Shown here one piece after another: positions 41,426 through 48,935 of a DNA stretch of 64,000 bases. The translations under genes and the position numbers were made by a program. Within the stretch, counting starts at the first letter, position 1; each line of letters begins with the position of its first letter. The DNA lies in NCBI RefSeq assembly GCF_052180255.1, contig NZ_CP197466.1:2790001-2854000 (forward strand), written 5' to 3'. The notes below the pieces were generated by a model. That model worked only from the letters and a program-made list of their open reading frames with translations, had not been told where the DNA came from and ran no database searches. This stretch comes from Paenibacillus_AM sp052180255. Its GTDB lineage: Bacteria; Bacillota; Bacilli; Paenibacillales; NBRC-103111.

Positions 41426-41590
41426 TTAACCATGCAAGATTTCGATGGGACTTACCCGTAATGACTCCATCATATGAGGATCATTCATCATCTTCATAAT
41501 TTGCATGGAGTCAATCCCCATAATTTGAGCGCATTCCTGTATGGTTATAAAACCACGTCGATAAGCTAAGATCACCTTGCGTTTATCCAT
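41426..41590 (-). CDS. Small helix-turn-helix-like protein of unknown function
   Basis: The 54-residue basic protein starts at ATG 41590 behind AAGGAG at seven bases, a strong ribosome site that supports a real gene. Residues ~1-30 (DKRKVILAYRRGFITIQECA then QIMGIDSMQIMKMM) read as a helix-turn-helix of the sigma-like or AraC-like sort, with a short tail. I do not recognise the family; it could be a small DNA-binding regulator. It lies between cheR and aroC, where Bacillus has no gene, with its own terminator. Confidence 0.6.
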   Translation of the reverse strand: MDKRKVILAYRRGFITIQECAQIMGIDSMQIMKMMNDPHMMESLRVSPIEILHG

Positions 41591-41669
41591 TCTGACACTC
41601 CTTAACCGCCACATTTATTCTTAGTATTGGAATGAATGGAAAAGCTTATACACAGGCATGAAGTGGTTT

Positions 41670-42449
41670 TTACTTTTTTCTGTAAAAAAAAGTTTCTGCT
41701 GGCTCGAAGCCATACATGCTAGGTGAAAATATTTGCTCCGTAGAACCTACAAAAAGAATTCCGCCCGGACGGAGAGCACGTGAAAACTTATGAAATAAAG
41801 CCGTCTTTGCTTCATCTGTAAAATAAATAATAACATTTCGGCATACGATTAAATCGAATCCAGTATCGAAAGTGTCCAGTAGTAAATTTTGCTTCTTAAA
41901 TGTAACGCCGCGCTTGAGCTCGTCACTCACCACATAGTGCATTTCTTTTTCCACAAAATATTTTTTTAAATAGGTAGATGGCACATCTCTTACCGCACGA
42001 TCAATATACTGACCGGTTCGCGCTTTATCCAACACATTATCATCGATGTCTGTTGCTAAAAGTTTTGAATCTTGTAATGCCCCCTGCTGAGCTAATATCA
42101 TCGCTAATGTATAAGGCTCTTCGCCAGTCGAGCATGCGGCACTCCACACTTTCAACCTGCGATTTTGCTCAAGCATCTCTGGCAAAAATCGTTTTTCGAG
42201 TATTTCCCATCGATTCGGATTTCTCCAAAACTCAGAAACGTTAATCGTCATCCGATCCAAAAATTCATTCAATAGCGCCTTATCTTTCTTTAAGGCCTCC
42301 AGATACATTGCAAAACTAGCAAACCCCTTCTTAATACGAAGAGTTGTCAATCTGCGCTTCATCTGTGCTTCTTTATACTGAGCTAGATCAATACCCGTAA
42401 ACGACTTGATCCCCTCAATAAACAATGTATAATCTCGGTCGTCGATCAT
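41670..42449 (-). CDS. cheR: Chemotaxis methyltransferase CheR
   Basis: The 259-residue protein has the small N-terminal helical domain (FIEGIKSFTGIDLAQYKEAQ) and the SAM-binding catalytic domain with LKVWSAACSTGEEPYTLAMIL, LLATDIDDNVLDKA, FDLIVCRNVIIYF and LRPGGILFVGSTE. CheR methylates glutamates of chemoreceptors. It is placed between ndk and aroC as in Bacillus. ATG follows GGGGTGAG. Confidence 0.94.
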   Translation of the reverse strand: MIDDRDYTLFIEGIKSFTGIDLAQYKEAQMKRRLTTLRIKKGFASFAMYLEALKKDKALLNEFLDRMTINVSEFWRNPNRWEILEKRFLPEMLEQNRRLKVWSAACSTGEEPYTLAMILAQQGALQDSKLLATDIDDNVLDKARTGQYIDRAVRDVPSTYLKKYFVEKEMHYVVSDELKRGVTFKKQNLLLDTFDTGFDLIVCRNVIIYFTDEAKTALFHKFSRALRPGGILFVGSTEQIFSPSMYGFEPAETFFYRKK

Positions 42450-42471
42450 TCTTATCTCACCCCATTAAAAG

Positions 42472-42502
42472 AAAAAAGATACAAGGTGTCATACCTTGTA
42501 CC
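42472..42502 (-). terminator. Intrinsic terminator after ndk
   Basis: GGTACAAGGT/ACCTTGTATC arms (one G-U), a 5-nt loop and T6 on the minus strand. Confidence 0.85.
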
Positions 42503-42519
42503 TTGCAATCTGCTTTTTC

Positions 42520-42963
42520 TTACACCCAAGCTTGAATAGCACGGTTGTAATCAAGAATTTCTTCTGGTTTGAAGAAGTTGTTGATTTCTTTTTCTGCGTT
42601 TTCTGGTGAATCTGATCCGTGAATCAAGTTCATGCCAGTATGTAATGCGAAATCACCACGAATTGTTCCAGGAGCAGCATCAAGTACATTCGTTTTACCC
42701 ATCAAAGTTCTGGATAGAGCGATAACTTGATCTCCTTGCCATACCATACCAAATACAGGACCTGATGTAATAAATTCAATTAGCTCACCGAAAAATGGTT
42801 TCTCAGAAAGATCAGCATAATGAACTTCTGCTTGTTCTTTCGTAATGTTCATTAATTTTGCGCCAACCATTTGAAATCCTTTACCCTCTAAACGTTTCAC
42901 GATTTCTCCAACCAATCCACGTTGTACGCCATCAGGCTTTACCATCAAATATGTTCTTTCCAT
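42520..42963 (-). CDS. ndk: Nucleoside diphosphate kinase
   Basis: The 147-residue enzyme moves phosphate among nucleoside di- and triphosphates. ERTYLMVKPDGVQRGLVGEI opens the protein. The usual catalytic signature NxxHGSDS appears here as GMNLIHGSDSPENAEKEI, containing the phosphohistidine. It lies between hepT and cheR as in Bacillus, with its own promoter (43009-43037) and terminator. Confidence 0.97.
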   Translation of the reverse strand: MERTYLMVKPDGVQRGLVGEIVKRLEGKGFQMVGAKLMNITKEQAEVHYADLSEKPFFGELIEFITSGPVFGMVWQGDQVIALSRTLMGKTNVLDAAPGTIRGDFALHTGMNLIHGSDSPENAEKEINNFFKPEEILDYNRAIQAWV

Positions 42964-43008
42964 GTTTAAGAATTGCCTCCATTGTCTGTAAATTAAAACA
43001 TCTTATTA

Positions 43009-43037
43009 AATATACAATGAAAACGCTTCAAAGACAA
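43009..43037 (-). promoter_or_regulatory. Sigma-A promoter of ndk with cre-like spacer
   Basis: TTGTCT (43032-43037) and TATATT (43009-43014) with 17 bp between on the minus strand. The spacer contains GAAGCGTTTTC, 12 of 14 positions of a CcpA cre site, so carbon control is possible. Confidence 0.6.
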
Positions 43038-43053
43038 TGTTGTTCACAGAAAA

Positions 43054-44028
43054 TTAATATGATCGATTCCCAATAAAATGGGCGATCTGTTCGAACTCTT
43101 TACGAGCCTTAATTTCAGGTAAATCATTCAGGATGTCAATCGCTTTTTCAATATACCGCTGCGCAAGTCGATCTGCTCGTTCAACTGCATCTGATGATCG
43201 AATCATCTCAAGAAAATAGGAAACATCAGTCTGCCCGTCCACCGCTTGAATGCGTTCAAGCTCCGAACGAATCGTACGATTGAGCACCGGATTTTCCATC
43301 GCATACAGCACAGGAATGGTGATATTCCCTTGCTTAATATCGCTGCCTGGTGCTTTACCAATTTGTTTCTCCGTACCACATAAATCGAGGATATCATCAC
43401 GAATTTGGAAAGCCATTCCTACATAATAGCCAAAATCATAAAGCTTGCGTGCTACTTGATCAGGTGCGCCTGTTGCCAAAGCTCCTAGTTGACAAGCAAC
43501 TGCAATTAAGAGAGCTGTCTTACGTTTAATCCGCAACAAGTAGTCCCTTACTCGCTGATTCGGTTCAAAGAAGAAACGGATCTGTTCCATCTCACCAATA
43601 CACATTTCAATAATTGCATTCGACATAATTTGATGAATCTGCGGATTAGAAAAGTGAGTCAGCTCATTAAGCGCTTTCCCAATAATGTAATCACCAGTAA
43701 ACATTGCAATCCGGTTATCCCACTTGGATCTAACCGTTTGCTGTCCACGGCGAGTTGGTGAATCATCAATAACATCATCATGAACAAGTGATGCCATATG
43801 CAATAATTCAAGTGACACCGCGACATGCTGAATGCGCTTAATGTCATAGTTACCGAACTCACCCGCTAACAGGACAAACACAGGTCGAATCCGTTTGCCC
43901 CCAGCTCGTAAAAGATGAAGGGATGCCTCACGAAGAATGGCTTGATCGGTATGAATGGCATGTTCAAGCCTTTTCTCAATAAAATCGATATCTTGTTTTT
44001 TTCGCGAATAAATGTCCGTCAGTTTCAT
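43054..44028 (-). CDS. hepT: Heptaprenyl diphosphate synthase component II
   Basis: The ~324-residue catalytic subunit of a trans-prenyl synthase has the first Asp-rich motif in LVHDDVIDDSPTRRG and the second in FQIRDDILDLCG. With HepS it makes the C35 side chain of menaquinone-7. ATG 44028 overlaps the mqnA stop (ATGA) with GGGTGA upstream; the frame is open to 44040. The final IGNRSY-type end is typical. In Bacillus hepT follows menG directly; here three genes lie between. Confidence 0.92.
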   Translation of the reverse strand: MKLTDIYSRKKQDIDFIEKRLEHAIHTDQAILREASLHLLRAGGKRIRPVFVLLAGEFGNYDIKRIQHVAVSLELLHMASLVHDDVIDDSPTRRGQQTVRSKWDNRIAMFTGDYIIGKALNELTHFSNPQIHQIMSNAIIEMCIGEMEQIRFFFEPNQRVRDYLLRIKRKTALLIAVACQLGALATGAPDQVARKLYDFGYYVGMAFQIRDDILDLCGTEKQIGKAPGSDIKQGNITIPVLYAMENPVLNRTIRSELERIQAVDGQTDVSYFLEMIRSSDAVERADRLAQRYIEKAIDILNDLPEIKARKEFEQIAHFIGNRSY

Positions 44029-44888
44029 TCTTTCACCCATGTCACCATTTTTTCAGACCACAGTTTTAGTTCTACTTGTTCCGATAAAAACCCAAGTTCC
44101 CACGCATATTGATAATAAAGCTGTAATCCGTCCCATTGTTCCGGACCGAAATCATAGCATAAATTGCTAAAGTAATGGAGCCAGTATTCCTCTGTGCCCC
44201 CGATTAACGCCATCGCATCGTGTACCATCGAAAGCGGATCAGCAAGTGACTCTCGTTTACTATGAACAAACGCATTAAATAGCTCCTTGATCATTTCAGG
44301 ATGCCGCTCAATCGTTTGTTCCCGAATTGCCCAAACCGCAAAAGTCATGCCCTTGCCTGTCCATTTTCTCCATTCTTGCCCAAGGTCTGTGACGGTATAC
44401 CCGCTATCAACCCAACTGGATCTGATCGCCTCATCCCCAATAAGTAGTGCTGCATCATGATCTACCATCATGTCTTCGAGCACAGGAGCACAAGTCGTAT
44501 ACGTTGGCGTACCACCATAAAATTTTTGCAAAATAATCTTCAGTAAATTAACCGATGTTGCTGATGCGTTTGTTAGAGCAATGCGCCCATTCTTAATCTC
44601 TTCAATTGGTTTGCGATGAAAGAGCAGAATCGAGTTGACTCGATCACGAGCACTCACCGACAAATCAGGATATAACACATAATTTTTAAAATTATCTCCA
44701 TAAGCAAAAGATGATATAGGTCCCATATCTATCTCTCCAGCTTTCATCGCACGATTAAGTGAACTTGGTACTTGTTCAATAAATTGAATCGAGTCCCGAA
44801 GTTCACCTTGTGGAAAACTATGAAAGATAGGCCATACATTTGTGTAGTTAATGCGACCGATGCGGATTTGTTTCTCTCTCATGTTCAT
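44025..44888 (-). CDS. mqnA: MqnA-family chorismate dehydratase (futalosine menaquinone pathway)
   Basis: The 287-residue protein resembles MqnA/MqnD, a periplasmic-binding-protein fold without a signal peptide. RIGRINYTNVWPIFHSF at the N-terminus, MKAGEIDMGPISSFAYG, and IALTNASATSVNLLKIIL are the recognisable family blocks. MqnA dehydrates chorismate to 3-enolpyruvylbenzoate, the first step of futalosine menaquinone synthesis. Its end overlaps hepT by four bases and its start overlaps ubiX by 41 bp, so it is embedded in the menaquinone operon. Chorismate from the neighbouring aro genes is its substrate. Confidence 0.87.
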   Translation of the reverse strand: MNMREKQIRIGRINYTNVWPIFHSFPQGELRDSIQFIEQVPSSLNRAMKAGEIDMGPISSFAYGDNFKNYVLYPDLSVSARDRVNSILLFHRKPIEEIKNGRIALTNASATSVNLLKIILQKFYGGTPTYTTCAPVLEDMMVDHDAALLIGDEAIRSSWVDSGYTVTDLGQEWRKWTGKGMTFAVWAIREQTIERHPEMIKELFNAFVHSKRESLADPLSMVHDAMALIGGTEEYWLHYFSNLCYDFGPEQWDGLQLYYQYAWELGFLSEQVELKLWSEKMVTWVKE

Positions 44889-45480
44889 TGGCTTGTTCTC
44901 CCCATCTATTAAACAATTGATGATCGATTCCCATGTTGTCCATGACTTTTCCTACTAGAAAATCAACAATATCATCCAGACTCCTCGGCATATGATAAAA
45001 TGCTGGCATCGCCGGAATGATGCTAACTCCCATTTTAGCAAGCGTCAACATGTTTTCCAGATGAATGGCATGAAGCGGCGTCTCTCTCGGTACCAAAATA
45101 AGACGACGGCCTTCCTTCAGCATGACATCCGCTGTTCGCTCCAATAAATTATCTGATGCACCCCGTGAAATACCTGACAATGTCCCCATCGAACAAGGCA
45201 TGACAACAAGCCCTTCTGTACGAAAAGAACCTGACGCAATGCTAGCACCAATATCAGCAATAGGATGATATTCATACGAGTTGCCATACCTCAAAAAGTG
45301 CGCATCTAGTGCTTCTTTACGCTGCGAAGTCATCCAACCCAGTTCTTCTCGTAATACGCGCCAACCTGCTTCTGTAATCACAATGTGAACGGGGATATCA
45401 CGTTTTAAGAGTTCTTCACAAAGTCGAATTCCGTATACAGACCCACTTGCACCTGTAATTCCAACTACCCATCCTCGCAT
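44848..45480 (-). CDS. ubiX: UbiX-type flavin prenyltransferase
   Basis: The 210-residue flavoprotein has GWVVGITGASGSVYGIRLCE at its N-terminus and the later VVMPCSMGTLSGISRGASDNLLERTADV and VPRETPLHAIHLENML blocks of the UbiX/Pad1 family. It makes the prenylated FMN cofactor for UbiD-type decarboxylases; a UbiD-like enzyme also takes part late in the futalosine pathway. ATG 45480 follows GGGTGGGA and lies one base after the mqnP-like gene. No ubiD gene is in this window. Confidence 0.9.
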   Translation of the reverse strand: MRGWVVGITGASGSVYGIRLCEELLKRDIPVHIVITEAGWRVLREELGWMTSQRKEALDAHFLRYGNSYEYHPIADIGASIASGSFRTEGLVVMPCSMGTLSGISRGASDNLLERTADVMLKEGRRLILVPRETPLHAIHLENMLTLAKMGVSIIPAMPAFYHMPRSLDDIVDFLVGKVMDNMGIDHQLFNRWGEQANEHERETNPHRSH

Positions 45481-45481
45481 A

Positions 45482-46351
45482 TTATCCCACCCATAAGATA
45501 TCAATAAATGTAAACACGAATACAACACAACTAAGAACACCATTCATTGTAAAAAATGCTGTATTCAGCTTTGACAAATCATTTGGTGAAACAAGACGAT
45601 GTTCATAGAATAAAATCAAGTATGAAATAACAAGACCGACCAAGTACCAAATACTCAGTGATGTCATAAAGAATAAACATAATAATCCAACAGCGGTTAA
45701 AGCATGAAATACTCGTGCAATCATTAACGATGTGGCAATCCCAAAACGGCTCGGAATGGAATGAAGTCCTGCCTTACGATCGTAGTCGATATCTTGACAA
45801 GCATAGATAATATCGAAACCTGCTGTCCAAAGGGCAATTGAAAAATAAAAAATGAGTGATGTTCCGGTAATGTGCCCTGTAATTGCAACCCATCCCCCCA
45901 TTGGGGCCATTGCAATCGTAAGACCGAGAATGATGTGGCACAACCATGTAAAGCGCTTCGTATAGGAATAAAACACTAAGAAAAACACAGCAATTGGCAA
46001 AAGCTTCATCGACAAAGCGTTTAAGTGCGATGTTGCCCAGAAAAGCAATACAAATGAAATGACAATAAAAAACAGAGCTTCCTTGGAGGAAATAAGTCCT
46101 GCTGGAATCGCTCTGCCCGCTGTCCGCGGATTCTTTTTGTCGATCACACGGTCAACCACCCGATTGACTCCCATTGCTGCTGTGCGGGCACCTACCATAG
46201 CAAGTGTTACCCAACCGATTTGTGCCCAACTAGGCAAATGTCCATTTAATACAACTGAACCCAAAATGGCCCCCATAAAAGCAAAAGGTAGGGCAAAAAC
46301 CGTGTGTTCAAATTTAATCATTTCTAAAAACACTTTTATTTTGTTCCACAT
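45482..46351 (-). CDS. mqnP: UbiA-family prenyltransferase, probably MqnP
   Basis: The 289-residue integral membrane protein has about eight to nine helices and both Asp-rich UbiA motifs: MGVNRVVDRVIDKKNPRTAGR and ACQDIDYDRKAGLHSIP. Members transfer a polyprenyl chain to an aromatic acid. Next to mqnA and ubiX the likely role is MqnP, prenylating the naphthoate of the futalosine route. MenA of the classical pathway is a more distant UbiA relative. ATG 46351 follows AGGAG. It starts seven bases after the menG stop. Confidence 0.82.
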   Translation of the reverse strand: MWNKIKVFLEMIKFEHTVFALPFAFMGAILGSVVLNGHLPSWAQIGWVTLAMVGARTAAMGVNRVVDRVIDKKNPRTAGRAIPAGLISSKEALFFIVISFVLLFWATSHLNALSMKLLPIAVFFLVFYSYTKRFTWLCHIILGLTIAMAPMGGWVAITGHITGTSLIFYFSIALWTAGFDIIYACQDIDYDRKAGLHSIPSRFGIATSLMIARVFHALTAVGLLCLFFMTSLSIWYLVGLVISYLILFYEHRLVSPNDLSKLNTAFFTMNGVLSCVVFVFTFIDILWVG

Positions 46352-46358
46352 ATGGACA

Positions 46359-47081
46359 TTACACTCCTGAACCTGTTTTCCGTTTCGTGCCGATATGCAG
46401 GGCTGCGATACCACCTGTAAGCGGATAAGCTTGTACTTCCTGCAAACCAATTTCACGATAAATCGTTGCTAGCTGCTGGTGGTCTGGGAAGCTCACTAAG
46501 GATTCGGGTAACCAGCTGTATTGTTTATAACTCTTCGCAATTAACTTACCTAGCAGCGGTAGTATTTTACGGAAATAAAAATAATAAATCCCTTTAAACG
46601 GCTGCCAAGTAGGTTTTGATAACTCTAAACATACAACTTGACCACCTGGCTTAACAACACGCTTCATCTCACGAAGCACTTGCTCTAAATCTGGTACATT
46701 GCGAAGCCCAAACCCAATCGTCGCATAATCAAATGAATTGTCTTCGAAAGGAAGGCTCATCGCATTACCTTGAACAAGTTCAATTTGCCTGTCCAGCCCA
46801 GAAGTAAACACTTTCTGTCTACCAACCTCAAGCATTTTTTCTGAAAAATCAAGACCTACGATATTACCCGTTCCACTAGCATTCGCTAGAGCAAGTGTCC
46901 AATCGCAAGTTCCACAGCATAAATCAATCGCCGTATCTCCCGGTTGTACGTCCATCTTCTTCATCGTAAATTTACGCCAAGCTTTATGCCTTCTGAAACT
47001 TAGAATGTCATTCATTAGGTCGTATTTCGGCGCAATGGTTTCAAATACGGAATGAACAAATTTTTCTTTCTTAGTCGTCAT
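46359..47081 (-). CDS. menG: Demethylmenaquinone methyltransferase
   Basis: The 240-residue SAM enzyme (UbiE/MenG) has VFETIAPKYDLMNDILSFRRHKAWR, DLCCGTCDWTLALA for SAM binding, and GFGLRNVPDLEQVLREM, all family hallmarks. It performs the last step of menaquinone synthesis. ATG 47081 sits behind GAGGAGAAGA; the open frame to 47144 overlaps hepS. It lies between hepS and the prenyltransferase. Confidence 0.94.
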   Translation of the reverse strand: MTTKKEKFVHSVFETIAPKYDLMNDILSFRRHKAWRKFTMKKMDVQPGDTAIDLCCGTCDWTLALANASGTGNIVGLDFSEKMLEVGRQKVFTSGLDRQIELVQGNAMSLPFEDNSFDYATIGFGLRNVPDLEQVLREMKRVVKPGGQVVCLELSKPTWQPFKGIYYFYFRKILPLLGKLIAKSYKQYSWLPESLVSFPDHQQLATIYREIGLQEVQAYPLTGGIAALHIGTKRKTGSGV

Positions 47082-47091
47082 CTTCTTCTCC

Positions 47092-47955
47092 TCATATCTC
47101 TTCACAAGCAAGTGGCTTCGTAACGATGCGCTGAAAAGGCTCACAGATGTGAATTAATTCACTTTTTAAAATCTCTGAATCAATTTCATTCACCCTGGAT
47201 AATAAGGCTTGTAAAGTTGATTCGAGCATTTCACGAATGCGTGATAACAAATTATATTTGTGTACAATCACACGCAGCTTCGTGTAGTCAATTTCATCCA
47301 TCTGTACGCACTTGCGCTCATCCCTTGAGCCATGCTGAATAATGTACCAAAAACCCCAACAATCGCGATAATCATCGATCGACTCTTGCTTATATAGCTC
47401 TTGAAGCAGCACTTCGCAACGAGTCACCAATTCTAAAATTTCTGACCACGAACGTCTGTACTTCTCATCAATCATTGCTTCAAAGCAATTGAAAAGATGC
47501 ATTTTAAGCTGGACCAGTAATTCTATGTATTCCTCTGATTTCAGCTTTAAGCCTTTCATCTTCATATAGAGGCTTACTTTCAAACGATTAACTTCACAAA
47601 TGGCAGCAGATAATTTGGCGATCATGTCAATCTGTCCGACATCAGATAAAATCTGATAAAATCTCGCTGAATACAGATCTCCTGCAAGCACTTTTAACTG
47701 CCTGTTACGTGCTGCTTTCTTTTCTTTATTGTCATTGGATACAGACACAAGATCATGCGTATCCATCCCCATTTGCAGAAGAGTAGCCACTAATGTGTAT
47801 AGCTCTCCGCTTGTATTAGATGTTTCCGCCTTGGGAAGAAACGCATACAGCAGACGCGTCCGAAACTCTGGAAAATCGGGTAGGTCCATATGCTGCTGTA
47901 TCATGTCATGTTCTGTATATTGTTTTGCTATCTCGGGTATCCGATAACCACTCAT
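47092..47955 (-). CDS. hepS: Heptaprenyl diphosphate synthase component I
   Basis: The ~287-residue helical protein matches the non-catalytic HepS subunit: the LYTLVATLLQMGMDTHDLVS segment corresponds to the conserved region near the Asp-His-Asp of HepS, with an all-helical remainder. It regulates product length together with HepT. ATG 47955 follows GGAGGC; the frame is open to 48036. It is somewhat longer than the ~250-residue Bacillus protein. It heads the menaquinone-tail operon. Confidence 0.82.
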   Translation of the reverse strand: MSGYRIPEIAKQYTEHDMIQQHMDLPDFPEFRTRLLYAFLPKAETSNTSGELYTLVATLLQMGMDTHDLVSVSNDNKEKKAARNRQLKVLAGDLYSARFYQILSDVGQIDMIAKLSAAICEVNRLKVSLYMKMKGLKLKSEEYIELLVQLKMHLFNCFEAMIDEKYRRSWSEILELVTRCEVLLQELYKQESIDDYRDCWGFWYIIQHGSRDERKCVQMDEIDYTKLRVIVHKYNLLSRIREMLESTLQALLSRVNEIDSEILKSELIHICEPFQRIVTKPLACEEI

Positions 47956-48038
47956 GGAAAGCCTCCGTACCTTTTTGCCTATTGTGCCAGTTTCAAGCAT
48001 CTTCACGATTATATCACAACCTGACTTGCCTCGCACAA

Positions 48039-48545
48039 TTATTGTTCAGGATTTCTTTGGAACCATTTATCTGTGTATTTTATTTGAAATTTTTTATCCA
48101 TTATTTGCCTTATGGTGTTTCCATTTGCATTTTGCAATTGACTTGGCAAGCTTTTTCCCCCCTCTCGATCCATATCAATCGCAAGTAATAGCCCCCTTTC
48201 TTTTGCAGAATCAAGTACGCGAATAAACAATTCGTTCAAATTAGACGAATGTTGAATTGCACTTTGGTTTATTCGGGCTAAATCCCGAAAAACAATGGAA
48301 GGATCTGCCGTCCTTGGCAGCAGCAAATCAAGAGACAGACTCGAATGATGCAGCTCAACGGATGTAATTCGAGTTTGCAATGGCATAGATGCAATTAAAT
48401 CTACGACATTGCTCTCATCAACTGCGCGAATAACTTGCCGATCCCCATCGCTACTTGCTTGCAGCATCCAAGCCAAGCTAAACACAAATAGATGTGTCGC
48501 TATTATAATCATAAGTATGGAATATAGCTTTGCTTTTTTATTCAT
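48039..48545 (-). CDS. Hypothetical membrane-anchored protein between mtrB and hepS
   Basis: The 168-residue protein has one N-terminal membrane helix (about 7-26) and an outward domain of ~140 residues. I do not recognise a family. Residues ~70-85 (HHSSLSLDLLLPRTADPS) and the helices after them resemble the same part of the protein at 2206-2742 in position and pattern. ATG 48545 follows AGGGGTG. It lies 83 bp upstream of hepS and after the mtrB terminator. Confidence 0.6.
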   Translation of the reverse strand: MNKKAKLYSILMIIIATHLFVFSLAWMLQASSDGDRQVIRAVDESNVVDLIASMPLQTRITSVELHHSSLSLDLLLPRTADPSIVFRDLARINQSAIQHSSNLNELFIRVLDSAKERGLLLAIDMDREGGKSLPSQLQNANGNTIRQIMDKKFQIKYTDKWFQRNPEQ

Positions 48546-48590
48546 TGAATTGGCACCCCTTCGAAAAGGCTTATACACCATTTTACAATG

Positions 48591-48615
48591 AAAAAAAGCA
48601 GGCTATGCCTGCTTT
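48591..48615 (-). terminator. Intrinsic terminator after mtrB
   Basis: AAAGCAGGC/GCCTGCTTT arms around a 3-nt loop with a T tail on the minus strand. Confidence 0.88.
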
Positions 48616-48624
48616 ACAGAATTA

Positions 48625-48843
48625 TTAATCCGTTTCGATCATGCCAAATTTGGTATATACCGTTGCTTTCCCTCTTACTTTAACAGCAGAAGTGTGCTCC
48701 GTAAATTGAGCGATCATCACTTCCCCTTTATCTAACTTCTCCGTATGATGAAAACGTGTATCATGTCCACGAGTCAAACCAATGACATGCACGCCGCCCT
48801 CTTTGGCTTTAATCACAAAATAATCACCTTGGTTGTTCTCCAT
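48625..48843 (-). CDS. mtrB: Tryptophan RNA-binding attenuation protein (TRAP)
   Basis: The 72-residue protein is a close match to TRAP of Bacillus: YFVIKAKEGGVHVIGLTRGH, then TRFHHTEKLDKGEVMIAQFT and EHTSAVKVRGKATV. The RNA-contacting residues Lys36, Lys55 and Arg57 correspond to Lys37, Lys56 and Arg58 there. Eleven subunits form a ring that binds tryptophan and wraps RNA carrying (G/U)AG triplets; the matching triplet array is in the trp leader at 38497-38539. In Bacillus mtrA (folE) precedes it; here flotillin does. AGGAGGC precedes the ATG. Confidence 0.96.
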   Translation of the reverse strand: MENNQGDYFVIKAKEGGVHVIGLTRGHDTRFHHTEKLDKGEVMIAQFTEHTSAVKVRGKATVYTKFGMIETD

Positions 48844-48935
48844 TCAAAGAGCCTCCTAAATCTTATGTATCGTTGGATTGAGACATCGATGATTTAATGA
48901 TGCTAGAAAGCGATTAGAAAGTCAACTGCGTACAA

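Noticed and set aside
48844..48935. Possible promoter before mtrB (TTGACT with CATCAT)
   Set aside because: The -10 is poor, and transcription could come from flotillin as there is no terminator between them.
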